Shown piece by piece: positions 33,316 through 44,961 of a DNA stretch of 64,000 nucleotides (positions are counted from its first letter, which is position 1; each line of letters starts with the position of its first letter). Origin of the DNA: Sthenelais limicola. Its lineage: Eukaryota; Annelida; Polychaeta; Phyllodocida; Sigalionidae. The notes beneath the pieces were generated by a model that saw only the letters and a program-made list of their open reading frames with translations, did no database searches and was not told the DNA's origin. The stretch spans positions 57,866,986 to 57,930,985 of the forward strand of contig OW804097.1 of the NCBI GenBank assembly GCA_942159475.1. Direction: 5' to 3'. The position numbers and the translations under genes are program-made.

Positions 33316-36300
33316 CTGCAAGGAAATATATAATGATAATGCATTCGTTATTTTACCAAGAAAGCATAGAAACAAAACAAATCAGGTAGGACACCTCAGA
33401 TTACAATTTGGTCTTCTAGTGTATGCCTCTAATCTACTGAGGTTGTGAGTTTGGTGGGGGGGGGGGGGGGGCACCACAAAGAGTACCATGCAGTTGTTCT
33501 TTTATCGTTACATCGATATATTGTATAGTTCGATGATAATAACATTGCATTTAAAGTATTCATGAGGGAGATGGACTACAATCAAGAGCCATAAAGTATG
33601 CATGCTGTACAAGTTCATCATATCCAGAGTCTAGTAATGAATAGAAAACCTTACTCAAAATAATAATAGGCCTGTGATATTATTTTTGGCTTGAGAAACG
33701 ATAATTCCAATTCGAGCAATAAAATCTGTTTTGAAAAAAAAAATGAAATTAAATAGATACGGCCGGATAAGAATATCCCTTTGGACCAAGAAGTCGTTAG
33801 GAGTCTAAATAACTCGACGGTTTTTACCTGTCTAAAGAACTCGCCCATTTATTATTGTTTTGTTAGTGTGGGCGTTACCAATGACAATTTTTCTGTGGAA
33901 CATTGACTTACCTGTTTGTGTGGGAGCTGTGAGTGGTTCAGTGCTTACATTATTGTCCACTCCTGCAATAGAAAGTTATCATTTGAATAACATTCATATA
34001 CATAATTATACACTTGTTTTTATCAAAGTTATTCACTAACAGACAGTTATCATGTGGATAACCGAACAGAACTTAAGAAAATAGAAAACCTCCAGTCTCT
34101 TATCGACACTAAGTGAGAATGTAGCTTTAAGAGTGTATATAATATGTAATGAAAACATGTGATGAAAAGATGTAATGAAAACATGTGATGCAAACATTAA
34201 TAGAAAGATGTCATGGAAACATTTAATGAAAACATGTGATGAAAACATATAATGGGAACATGTAATGAGAACATATGTAATGGATACATGTAAGGGAAGC
34301 ATGTAAGGAAAACATGTAACGAAACATGTAATGAAAACATGTAATGCATGACAACTTGACATTGAACCGAAAACAAGTCTCTGCGATACGACCGTCTACC
34401 GTCTATGGGACCGCAGTTCGCAAAATCAGGACTTTTGTCTAATCTAACCTTTCCCATACATTGGGATTCGAGAGGCAGATAAAATAGAGATAATAGCTTT
34501 TCATCGTCCCTACTCCAGACACCTTCATCTAAGTGTTAATTATTAGGATCAAGTCGTCAAAAATGTACAATTTGTAGTTTTTCAATTTAATAATTTCTGG
34601 TACATCAGGAATACAAATGATAACTACTAGGTTATCTGAATATATTTTGGTATTGCGTTAATTCGGAAAGTTTGCTCGGTCATGTTGAACTGAATAATTA
34701 TTATAAATTTGGGTTAATAGGGGGACTTGCATGTCCGCCATCTTGAATCTTGAATGCAAATCCCCTATGTGCAGGTGAACCATCACCGTTTATATTGGAG
34801 AAGTCACGCCCCTAACTACGCCGCCTGGGTAACCACGCCCCCCTTGGGCCTACGAGCCATATATTAAGAGGATACTGGTGAAGGTGAAGTGTACATTTGC
34901 AGGCGACTGGACCCATATCATGTTTGTGCATGGTGGACTGGTACTTGTCAGCTGATAAGCGTATGTTTGATGTGAGAGACTTTATCATCTCATTGTGTGA
35001 CACTCACCTCCTTTACCAGCCGGCCCACCAGAAGACGTATCATCGGTTGCACCGTCTGAAAAAAGAAGCCATGGATGAACTCGTAATTAAAATGAAAACT
35101 TGTAAACATTTAGGTAAAAGTCCTAAATTAAAAGTACCAACGCCTACATCTGAAAAATTTAGTAAGTTATTTCATTATAGGCACCAACTCAGTATATAAG
35201 GTTGCCATTAGACCATTATAGGAATTTGGGGATTTATTGTACAGTGGTGGAAACAAATCTGAACTAAAAAAGTTGCAAGTAGCGCAAAATTCAGCTATAA
35301 GAATTATACATAATATGGAGAAGAGGTCAAATACTGACCAAGCTCATATTGACTTAGGTCTGGAAAAACTTGAGCACAGACGTGAGGCTCACCTCCTGGA
35401 AATGGGTTTTAAGGCAGCCCAAATAAACATAAATCTAGACAAGAGGCCAATAAATCTTAGGTCACTTGCAAAAGGAAAAGAAATGAAAACAATAAGACCT
35501 CAAACTGAAAAAATAAAAAAGTCATTCATATATCAAATTCCAGAACTATGGAATAACTTGGCCCCTAAGCATCAGCTATATAAAACCCTTGAAGAATTTA
35601 AAACATTTCTAAAGAGTAAATATAGTCCAACAAAGGATAATATAAATAGTAACGTCAACGACGTGCTATAGGAAACGATATAATTGACAACATTAAGTTG
35701 TTACATATATTTGTCCTTATTAAAGAAAGGAAAAGAAAAGTACTCCAGTACTCCAGTCACAAAAATTGTAAACCAGTATAGGTTAGAATCCGTCCAAACT
35801 GTATATATGAAAATTGTTGTTGTTATAACATGATATGTATTTCATTGATGTCTAAACACTGTGTAAATCAAAAATACAGGCATGTCGACTATTAACTGTT
35901 ATATGATGTAGAATTTCCGTCAAATCTTGTATAAGTATTATTAACATAACACATCTGAATCAAACACCTGTCAAACATTAACAATTAAAACTTTCCACTA
36001 AATATAATATTGTCAAAATATATTGTAAACTTATGTACAACTGCATATATATATCAGATAGTCGTTAAATTTTCCACAAATGTATAACAATAAATCTAAA
36101 ACAATGTAGTAGTCTAAATTATCAGGAAATCTGGGAAGATCAACATACCAAATAGCGTGTGATGACAGATTACATATTGTATATTATCTATTATATACCT
36201 TCCCTTTTTCTCCTTTATGTAACTGTACCATTGATGATGAGAAATAAAAATTCTATAATAATAATAACTCTATGGAACCGAATAGATGGCGAAATCTGTT

Positions 36301-39300
36301 TTGCCGTATTGTATCATCTAAAAAATTAATTTATACCATTATTAAAATAAGGGCTGCAGCTAAGGCGTTGACTTAGTAGTAGATTGTACCCTTATTTCCT
36401 TGTTATTAGACCAATGTGTCCAGCAGAGTCTGAGAGCCTCCCACCGCTGTGGAGATAAAGTCTCGCTGACATGGTACCACCAAATAAAGTATAACAAACA
36501 AACAACAAACCAGACACATTTAGTAAATTTGGCTAAATTAGGACGACAAATGATACATACTAGATCTACACATCTGAGTATATTTGGCATTGCGTTGATT
36601 TTAAAAAGATGCTAATTTGGACCTAATAATAATTATTGTCTTATATGAGTTCTTTGAGTGAATTGGTGAAAGCGATTAGTACATTTCCAGGCGACTCGAC
36701 CCATATATCTATAAATAATGAGTATATCTCATGCAATGATCGGTGGATCGAGTCATCCGAGGGGAATGCCGTGAATATAACTACCTCACCTCCTCTACAA
36801 ACATATAACTCAATACTCACATATTTACAGGTATGTATTATAGGTGGGTGATGATAAGGTGTACTTACATGGTATGATGCCGCTTTCTCCTTTAGGATCG
36901 AAGTTATACTGCTCTGAAAATAAATAATAGGATTGAAGGTAAACACTGAGTCCTGATTGTATAGTCACCAGTAGTGGGTCGTCAGACAATGGACAATTGG
37001 CAGCTCTACACGTTTAGTATAAAAAAACATTTTTGTATTTTCATTGCCGGCTTTACCTGAAATTAACGGTAGAAATTCTTTTCGATGTGACTGATGAATC
37101 TATTTTATTGTTATTGCTATTATTGTTAATCGATTGAAGAAAACTTAATTGACATCGGTAACATTAATTAATTAATTACTTAAATGTCTGATGGGTAGTC
37201 TGAACTGATATAGGATTTTTTTTCTTATCTTTATATTGAAAATTGCTCCTAGTCTATAACATAGATTGTATGAATGATAGCAATCAGTTTCTAACAGGAT
37301 TTACTGACAACAGCATCGACGATGTAATTTGTTCCTATAATTTTATAAATGATCTTAAATTCCAATCTATATCCTGCTAAATTAGGCTGAAAATGGGGTA
37401 AAAACTCAGTATACCTGAGTATCTTTGTGTTAATTAAGGGAATCGGTTATCTTGAACTGTGTTTTGAACCTCATTTTTGTCTTAAATTTTGGCCATTAGA
37501 GAAGATTGGTGAAGGCCAACTGTACATTATCTGCCGACTTGACTCTTATAGTGTCAATGATTTAAGAGCAATGTTCTAGTTTCTACGAAAGACTCGATGA
37601 CATTTGCCGGTTGTTTAATTCAGTATAATTCATGAGACAGGATGCGACACGTATACCACAATGAATGACTCACATTTGCTGACTGTGATATATGATATAT
37701 TACAGATAAATGTCTAAAGTCGACAAAAATGAAGTTTTGATATTTGAAAAGATTAGATCAAGCGGATTCCAATGATGTAAACGTCTTGGACATTTGAAAA
37801 TGTATACCTCTATTATTTTATGTTTTAAACAATAGTTAGTGCTATCTCTGGTCATCTAGAAATCCAAAATGTCCATATCATGAAATATCAAAGAAACTCA
37901 CATAGGTTTTCTTTTGGGTTCATTGGTAAATTTAACATTAGATTGTATATGTGATGTGTAAGAGAAAAATGTGGATTCAAACAAGGTTTAACATTTAGGA
38001 AATTCTAAAAAGTATTTCTATATTTCATGTTTGATTTTTGTTATGTTTGATTTCTCTTTTTTTCAAGATTTCTGGGAGGGACAATTACTAGTAAAGTAGC
38101 TACATATACTTAATAGAATGACACTAGAAGTGCAAGGATATATTTAATACACTGTCTCGAATCTTTATATGACTTACAGGGCTATATAGGTACCCAAAAC
38201 ATGAGAACATTGCTACAGCGAGATCTTGTGAATAAAACACTTTGAAAAAATATCAGTTTGCGAATTTGACTGATTTGCCTGCGACAAATCTGATATAATC
38301 ACAATTAGAGTACCTTTGTATTTAACGTTTTTATTCAGCCAAACGTAAAGCATATTCTCAGTCAGAGCTGACACATAGATTGAGGAACATTATGAGAAAT
38401 TTAATACAATAAGTAAGTACCGGTACTGAATAGAATATTCACTCAAGCAAGGTGATACTCAAATAACTTATGAAATAAATAAAATAAAATAAATAGAATA
38501 ATAAAAGATATAGTAGTAGTTTGGTACTTACCCTCCTCACCCTTACAACAACAACAACCCATACTGTAGTCTGGTTAATAAATTCCGCTCAATGAATTCT
38601 GAAAGTAATATGTAATAATGAGGGTCTAATTGCAGATATTTACTACAAATAATGACCTGACTTGTCTAATATGTACAGCAAATGATGTGTTATACTTGTA
38701 TAACTAAAGCACGATGACTGATGGTTTGGGATTTCCTATTTCATCTAAGGCCGAGAGGAATAGGTGTTGTTTCCTGTCCGACAGCAAACTAGGCAAGGTC
38801 AAAACAAATAGGTGTGTCTCTGATTCGTCCCCCCCCCCCCCGCCCCTCCTACCTAGAAGAAACCTTTCCCACCTAAAACGATTGACCATGCCTAATTTTG
38901 TTATTGATTTGTTGACCCAAAAAGCTAATACAAGCAGTAAAAATGTTCCGAACCGGGAACCAAAATAGACGTTTCAGTCCCTGGAATGTGGTTTCCTAAA
39001 AAAAATCTTACCACCCCGCCACCTAGTTTTCAGCTATATAAATCGAAAACACCCCTATATTTTCCACTAAGGGAGTGGGAGATCTATTGACTTCTTACAT
39101 ATTTTCTGGATATATAGGGGCTTTGTGCTCATGCCTTAATTAAGTTTTGTGGGTAAAAAATATCATAACGTTTAGGCCAAGAAGAAGAAGTAGTTTTTAA
39201 GTAGGGTAAGGTTGGGAAAACAGGACACATACTTATTAGTCAACAACTTTTTATCACATATGTCTTTTTTGTGATCGGAAATAAAATATTGAATTGAATA

Positions 39301-42300
39301 GAATAGTAAAGTAGCTAAACATACTTGGAAACAAAAGGACATTAATACTGTCGTGAAATTTGGTACATGTAGTCATAAGACTAACAGCGCTATCCCAAAA
39401 TGAAACTTGTGAATTAAATACTATGAAATATATCAATTTTCCGATTTATGACTCATTTTTCTGTCACACATCAGAAATGATAAGGATTCTTGTAGGTTTG
39501 GAGGGATTACTTCAACTTTGAGCCTGGATTGAATAGTGCATTTTCCAACGACTTCCCTCTTATATGTCTGGCCTAATAATTATGATAACGTTGGTATCTT
39601 ATCAAAATAGGAAGTGATATAGGAACCGCCAATCTATTGTATGAACGACCATGATCTCAAGGTAGGGAGACACACTTTGATTCCCAGGAAGAATAGGCAG
39701 CAATCTTTTGAGTTTCGCTACTGTAGCTGTTTCGTGACGTCGTGTGGACATGTCGCGCGAAACTCACATAGGCTTAGCCTTGCGGACATAACATTGTATG
39801 TTTTTTTGCTCATTTAAAAAAAATGAAGACCAGGTATCTATTAACAGGTCTAAATGATTCACATATATCAACCATAATCTTTGAACCTCTGATAGGGCGA
39901 TGTATAGAGTGATTATTCTTCGCCCATTGCCCATTGCACTGTGTATACATATATATATATATATACGATACGATCATGTCATAAAGCCCTCTTTGAACCA
40001 TCATAAATTTACGACTACAAGGGCTTTATGAATTGATACAAGGGTTGGTGCACAAACTTATATGCATTGGAGAAAGGTAAACGGTGTTTCAGAGGTCTCT
40101 CAGACTAACCTAAGAAAATAACTGTATATAATACAATGCAAGTTAGAATAAGAGGGATATACGAGGCCTCTAAGTGTGGTTTACCATACAATCGTATACA
40201 ATGGAATGCACCCTGAGACCTATAAGCCGTGCTAAAAGGACAGGTCCAAGTTACTAAAACACAACAGACATAAACCATTGGGACATTGGCATAGGATACG
40301 GACAAAGTTCCCGGCCAACTAACATAGTTATATGTTTGTTTACGTGTTTTTTGTTATTCATGGAACGACATCATAAATCAGGTTTGCTTTTCCTGGCAGA
40401 TCCGGACATCTAGTATGGTACTATTATAACTATCATATTATACAAAGTGATATATGATGTATAGCAAGTACTATTTAGATACATTAATTACTATTAAAAC
40501 GAGGAATTTTGTTTTCTGTTTTTTTTTGTTTTTTTTAAAGTTTTTATTCAACGAGGAATAATTGGCAAAATAAGTTGTTGACATACCTCCTACATTAATC
40601 TTTACATTACATCACATATTATTATACCGCATCGTGAAACACAACAAACAATCGCTGATTTGGGGTGAGGGAAAAATGTGTATCTGGATCAGGTCGTCAG
40701 AATATGTACAGTGGGCAGCTGTACACATTTAGCACATTCTGCTAAATTAGGCTGAGAAATAATAAACACTAGGTATGTTTGAGTATATTTGGTATTGCCC
40801 TGATTCAAGGAATCTGTTTGGTTATGTTGAACTGTAATTTTGTTGTCTTGTATTATGGTTATTTGAGAGGATTGGAAAAGGCGAATTGTATATTTTCTGG
40901 CGAACTTACTATTACTCTAACTGGCAGATTTAAACGAGTAGAGTTATTTTACTCCCACAATATTGATTGTTTGAAAATATTTTATTCTGCAAAAACAAAT
41001 TACATCGGAAATGACGCTATTCTCAATGGTCACAGACTAAGTTATAGTACATTAAATCCAAGAGAACTATAGCATACAAATATCGTGTTAATACATTATT
41101 ACCTCGATTATATTGATTTTGATATAATTGAATGCTACTTTATTTGTCAAATCGTTAATTATATAGGGAGAAATTAATAATTTTGTTCTCAATAATTTCC
41201 AGTTCTATCAGCTGTTGCTTAATGATAGACAGGTGTGCTTAACTGATAGAGTTAAGCAACTGACTACATAAAATAAAAAATAACCAAAATACAAATCCCT
41301 AGCTCAGAACCTCTACTATGAGCGACAGTTCCAATAATAAATTCCATAGTTGTTAGGTAGGTTGTGAACATAATCTTGGTTATACCACATACATATCTGT
41401 CAAGGGGTGACAATCTGGCAACATTTATGTGATGCATTACAATAAAATTAGTCACAAGTCGCAAAAAACAATTTTGAGATATCATCATATTTTAAAAGAT
41501 GAGATCAAGCCGATTCTTATGATGGCAAACATTAAGACACATAATAAGCATTTCTTCAATTAGTTTTAGGTTTGATACTGTTATTTTAGAAAACAAAGTT
41601 TGCAATATTTCTGGGTGGATGATTACTATAGTAAAGTAACTATACTTATACTCTATAGGATGACGTTATGAATGCATGGACATATTTGATACACTGTCTT
41701 GAGAGTTGGTACATGTATTCATGCTACTAACAGCACTAGGCACTCCCAACATGAGAATATTCCAACGAAGAAATCTTGTGTATTTATAATAAATCACTTT
41801 GGAAAATACCATTTTGCGACTTGTGAGTCATTTTCCAGTAACACATCACATATTTGGTATTGAAGGAAATACAAAATATACCGGAGCCATTCACAGAGTA
41901 ATTCCAAAGGATAATCCTCATTGATTGATTTCTATTTTTCCAAAAGCTGTCTACAACTGTGTATTACGTGGTATAGGGACTAAGTTTAGACTACAAGAAT
42001 ACTGCTCACCTTATGAACCTATGGTACTATAGAATAAATATGGAGGAGAAATGGGTAAAATCAAACCTTACCACATGAGATTAGGAGAAATGTTACATCT
42101 ATGAAGCTACTACAGCAGAAAACCGCAGCATGTACAAGAAGCAGTGATTTACACACTGAGAGGTTACAGCACTGAGAGGTTATAGACATAATGCAATGCA
42201 CAAAGCACGACCAAGGTCAGAGACATTCATAAACAGTCTATAATAGCCACTTGTAGTTAGAAAGGTTATCTAAAACTGTCTGAATGAAGTGTATCCTACT

Positions 42301-43666
42301 ATAACATACCAGTCTAGCGCAAAAAGACAGGAATGAATTGCCAATTGAGATCCGGGAGTTGAAAGATATAGAGATATTGTACATAACAAGGTGGCGAGAA
42401 TTGAACATTGTCTAATCTCTATTTTCAATCACTGATGGATTTTAGGGGATGCGGTAAACAACTTTTTGTAAACAACTTGTAAGAGTGTAGTGTGAGTATG
42501 ATAGATAATGAAAGCATCGGTCAATAAGAAAACATTTGAGTGGCGGAATAATTGGAAATTGTGTATTCACGAGGAAACATATATATGTCTGTATAAGTGT
42601 TAAAGCGCTTGCAAGGTTTTTGAATCTAACTTTGGGGAAATGAACAGAACATAGATGTAATAATGTGAATCTAGTATAATTTTGTATTTCGGAACGACTT
42701 GGCAATGTTGGAAAATGTTGGAAAATGATGGAATTATTTTATTTATTATTTCTTGTAACTGTGTTTAATGATGATGACCAATAACAATATTTCAAAAGAA
42801 ATTTACCTTTTCACTGCGTGAGATATGAACCTATGTTTGTGAATTTTTGAATATAATAAGATCATTTGTGACAAATTCTTAAACAAATCAGACACATTTA
42901 ATTTTCTTTACCAACTTTTCGCCTTTCCTGAATAGGCCATAACAGTCACAAACAGTGCAAACCATCGATGTAGAAATTGTTGGTTTCATTGAAATCCTTT
43001 TTATGTGATAATACATTTATAGTGATAAAACGGACCCGCTGGGGCTCCTAAACGAGAAATTGTTGGTTGGACTCAGTCTTTATTTGATTGGTATCTCCTG
43101 AAGCGATGGCAATTTTAGAGTGCTTATCTTAAGGTTAGACATTATATTGTACCTCCTCCTCCCTTTTATAAACTGCTTAAGACTGTCTCAACTGACATCC
43201 AGAGGCTCATGTGTTATACGATCCCTCTCTCATCACTAGTATTATACTTAATTATTATCAATTAAAGAGCTCAAGGACAGTGGCTGTACATCAACTCTCA
43301 CCACCAGGAAATGGCAGTCGAAAATACCAGCTAATTATAGTCTATGTAATTCTATGTGTTGTGCCAATATTTAATGTAGCTATTTTCTGTTGTCTCATAG
43401 CTTGAACTGTATAATAAACCTCTCGCAGAACAGTTCGCCTCCTGTAATAAGGTTAGATATCTAAGGTATTCTCACATCTGAGAATGTATCGTTAAATAAG
43501 AGAGACTTATGCTAGGAAGTCAACTTACCTGTGGATATGGCGGTAGAAGTACTGATGTATGGCACCCGATCCCTGACCCTACACAGTATGGCTAGCTCTT
43601 GTTTGTCTATACCTATACCAGGTAAATAATGATTCATTCTTGTGGTATCTGGAGCATGGTCGCTCG
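33287..43666 (-). CDS. 3' part of a multi-exon host gene, six small phase-1 exons, product not recognised
   Basis: Exons (minus strand, 5' to 3'): 43529-43666, 38532-38570, 36869-36913, 35008-35055, 33912-33962, 33287-33315. Each internal exon is a multiple of three, starts with two bases of a split codon and ends with one, so all junctions are phase 1 and the frame stays open for 115 codons to TAA. Donors are GTAAGT or GTGAGT. Five of six acceptors have a good pyrimidine tract before CAG. The tail contains PGIGIDKQELAIL, STSTAIST, MGCCCCKGEE, NFDPKGESGIIP, DDTSSGGPAGKG, PLTAPTQT and PPAGE at the end. I see no known domain. The four adjacent cysteines could be a lipidation site of a membrane protein, which is speculation. 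The 5' exons were not found and may lie beyond 64000 or be missed. Introns hold M1/M2 MITEs and a LINE remnant. Confidence 0.75.
33456..33471 (+). repeat. G16 homopolymer in the last intron
   Basis: Sixteen consecutive G on the plus strand (C on the transcribed pre-mRNA). Likely length-variable. Confidence 0.85.
33912..33962 (-). CDS. exon E (51 bp)
   Basis: Flanked by CTTTCTATTGCAG and GTAAGTCAATG. Encodes VDNNVSTEPLTAPTQT. Confidence 0.75.
34146..34350 (+). repeat. 15-bp minisatellite (ACATGTAATGAAA unit)
   Basis: About 13 degenerate copies of AACATGTAATGAAA / AACATGTGATGAAA. The pentapeptide-repeat frames on the minus strand (HMFSL, HVFIT-like) are translations of this array, not a gene. 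Confidence 0.85.
34546..34914 (+). mobile_element. M1 MITE with a ~130-bp insertion
   Basis: Starts GGATCAAGTCGTCAAAAATG and ends GTACATTTGCAGGCGACTGGACCC. Family phrases are co-linear up to about 34715. Near that point AGGGGGACTTGCATG...GAATGCAAATCCCCT forms a tiny TIR unit related to the element at 60893. Confidence 0.7.
35008..35055 (-). CDS. exon D (48 bp)
   Basis: Flanked by GGCTTCTTTTTTCAG and GTGAGTGT. Encodes GATDDTSSGGPAGKG. A plus-strand frame drawn through here is a shadow. Confidence 0.75.
35189..36265 (+). pseudogene. 5'-truncated LINE remnant with ORF2 C terminus and 3' UTR
   Basis: In frame: YKVAIRPL, stop (TAG 35219-35221), EFGDLLYSGG, KKLQVAQNSAIRIIHN, and IPELWNNLAPKHQLYKTLEE to TAG near 35671. 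This is the region after the RT palm of non-LTR retrotransposons and is comparable to FKTYILPVLDFG...IQLVQNKCLRLV in the element at 62950. A 3' UTR follows, with GAAATAAAAATTC (36240) and an ATAATAATAATAA tail. It is inserted antisense in the intron between exons C and D. Confidence 0.75.
36515..36702 (+). mobile_element. M1 MITE, left-truncated
   Basis: ACACATTTAGTAAATTTGGC, CTGAGTATATTTGGCATTGC and ACATTTCCAGGCGACTCGACCC match the family; the left terminus is missing. Confidence 0.75.
36869..36913 (-). CDS. exon C (45 bp)
   Basis: Flanked by ATTTATTTTCAG and GTAAGTACAC. Encodes QYNFDPKGESGIIP in the shared phase. M1 copies lie about 60 bp upstream and 165 bp downstream. Confidence 0.75.
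36976..37545 (+). mobile_element. M1 MITE split by a ~350-bp insertion
   Basis: The left end GGGTCGTCAGACAATGGACA...CTCTACACG runs to about 37018. The body resumes at CCTGCTAAATTAGGCTGAAA (37373) and ends CTGCCGACTTGACTC. The inserted segment is not recognised. Confidence 0.75.
37685..38296 (+). mobile_element. M2 MITE, expanded copy
   Basis: GATCAAGCGGATTCCAATGATG, GTAAAGTAGCTACATATACT, ACATGAGAACATTGC and GTGAATAAAACACTTTGAAA follow the family order. The termini are degraded. Confidence 0.7.
38532..38570 (-). CDS. exon B (39 bp), Cys-rich
   Basis: Encodes YSMGCCCCKGEE. The donor GAGG|GTAAGTACC is strong. The acceptor ATTTATTAACCAG is weaker than a TACTTTCAG 28 bp upstream (38599-38601). 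The upstream acceptor would read into TAA at 38543-38545. Use of the weaker site is required to keep the frame. Confidence 0.6.
39295..39478 (+). mobile_element. M2 MITE, right half
   Basis: GTAAAGTAGCTAAACATACT through GACTCATTTTTCTGTCACACATCAG. Confidence 0.7.
39479..40514. other. non-coding, nothing recognised
   Basis: An (AT)-rich run lies at 39945-39965. AAGCCCTCTTTG (39984) and CAAGGGCTTTATG (40018) form a small inverted pair. No exon found. Confidence 0.4.
40515..40680 (-). mobile_element. retrotransposon 3' end with poly(A)
   Basis: The minus strand reads CGTTGAATAAAAACTTT followed by two A8-9 runs, a polyadenylated end resembling the LINE tail at 62362 (GCTGAATAAAAATCTTT). The body upstream is short and non-coding. 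Confidence 0.55.
40686..40913 (+). mobile_element. M1 MITE, full-length (228 bp)
   Basis: GGATCAGGTCGTCAGAATATG at the left, GTATATTTTCTGGCGAACTT at the right, with the complete family body. Confidence 0.85.
41425..41852 (+). mobile_element. M2 MITE, full-length example (428 bp)
   Basis: Inverted ends ATGTGATGCATTAC...GTCACAAGTCGCAAAA and TTTTGCGACTTGTGAGTCATTTTCC...ACACATCACAT. The body carries GAGATATCATCATATTTTAA, AGTAAAGTAACTATACTTAT, TTGGTACATGTATTCATG. No ORF. Confidence 0.85.
41853..43528. other. intron sequence, nothing else recognised
   Basis: Between exons A and B. A 27-bp phase-1 candidate exon near 42069-42095 was considered and not accepted. Confidence 0.4.
43529..43666 (-). 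CDS. exon A (138 bp) of the minus-strand gene
   Basis: Preceded by TTGTGTTATCTTATCAG and followed by GTAAGTTG. The frame is open across all 46 codons in phase 1 and is the most protein-like of the set: SDHAPDTTRMNHYLPG, then DKQELAILCRVRDRV and a Ser/Thr-rich end. An M1 copy sits 80 bp upstream. Confidence 0.75.
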
Positions 43667-43746
43667 CTGATAAGATAACACAAGAGGATTATAATCATGA
43701 CCATTTGAGAAGAATGATCCCTCAAAATTAACTTATGATCTTCATT

Positions 43747-43974
43747 GGTCAGGTCTTCAGAAAATGTACAATTTGCCTTTACCGATCCTTTCAATAATCC
43801 AAATTTAAGACATAAATGTGGTTCAATATACAATTCAACATAACTGAATATGTCTTTTTAATCAACGGAATGCTAAATATACTGAAATATATCTAGTGTT
43901 TATAATTATTCTGTTTAATCTAGCAGAATTTACTAAATGTGTAGAGCTGCTGATTGTACATTTTCTGACGATCA
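43747..43974 (-). mobile_element. M1 MITE, full-length (228 bp)
   Basis: GGTCAGGTCTTCAGAAAATG to GTACATTTTCTGACGATC, in the opposite orientation to the 40686 copy. It lies 80 bp upstream of exon A. Confidence 0.85.
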
Positions 43975-44029
43975 AATCTTGATATTACTTCAGCCTTATA
44001 TGGATCATGAGGCAATGAAATGTACAGGT

Positions 44030-44328
44030 GTGATGTGTTACAGGAAGATGAGTCACACGTCACAGAAAATTGATTTTGAGATATAATATTTGGAAAGATG
44101 AGATCAAGCGGATTCCAATGATTAGGACATCTAATAAGTAATTCTATATTATTTTATGCAAGATAAAACAGTTAGAAATATTTCTTATTTTGGTCAATCA
44201 CTATAGTAACGTGAATGTGATTAAATATGTACTCAATTCAATTTAGGATATTATTTAGTTGCACCTAAGTCCGTAGGCTAACCTCATATAAGTATGCATA
44301 CATGTAATACACAGTCTTTAAATTTGGC
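44030..44328 (+). mobile_element. M2 MITE, left two-thirds
   Basis: GATGTGTTACAGGAAGATGAGTC, GAGATCAAGCGGATTCCAATG, ACAGTCTTTAAATTTGG. It breaks into an M1 copy at the right. Confidence 0.7.
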
Positions 44329-44329
44329 C

Positions 44330-44553
44330 ATTTTCTTGTGGCACATGACAATTGGCAGCGCAATATATTGATTAAATTCTGCTAAATTAGACAGAAAAAC
44401 TTATAAATGCTGTGTACATCTGAGTATATATTCGGTATTTCATTGATTAAAAAGATCTGTTCTGTTATGTTGAACTGTGTTTTGAACCTCATTCTTTGTC
44501 TTAAGTTTGGATTATTTGAGAGGATTGGTCAATGTGTACATTTTCAGTAAACC
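44330..44553 (+). mobile_element. M1 MITE, diverged copy
   Basis: GACAATTGGCAGCG, TTCTGCTAAATTAGACAG, GTGTTTTGAACCTCATTC and GTGTACATTTTCAGTAAACC in family order. Confidence 0.7.
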
Positions 44554-44961
44554 TTGCCTATTATGTATACGTGAGGCGGAGGAATTAACACAGAATCGAC
44601 CCTGTACAACTCAACTGGCTGCCCTTCAAATCTATTTTAACATTGGCATCAATTGGCTGTAAACAAAATGTCACTAAAATAGCTAACACTTCACCCATAT
44701 ATGTAAATGGGTCTTGACTAGAGAAGCAAGAGATAATTTGGTAACGTGAGTTACTATGTTCTTAACGTTTTTATTGATGGTTTAAATCACGGAGTTACAG
44801 GTCGCATGCCTCTGTGAGATCATTCTGATAAAAAGACTATATTTCGGTGGCCTTCCTCATGATCTCACAAAAATTATAGAACTATTTTCAGAAGGTGACT
44901 TTTACTCTGGTTTATCGTTAGGTGTTATCGTTAAATGTGAACATTTATTGTAATACATTCA

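Noticed and set aside
34036..34457. Minus-strand frames with HMFSL/HVFIT repeats, membrane-like
   Set aside because: They translate the 15-bp ACATGTAATGAAA minisatellite inside an intron.
42069..42095. Possible extra 27-bp phase-1 exon between exons A and B (VTFLLISC)
   Set aside because: Phase fits and a GTAAGG donor exists, but the acceptor is poor and the peptide is short; exons A and B already join in frame.
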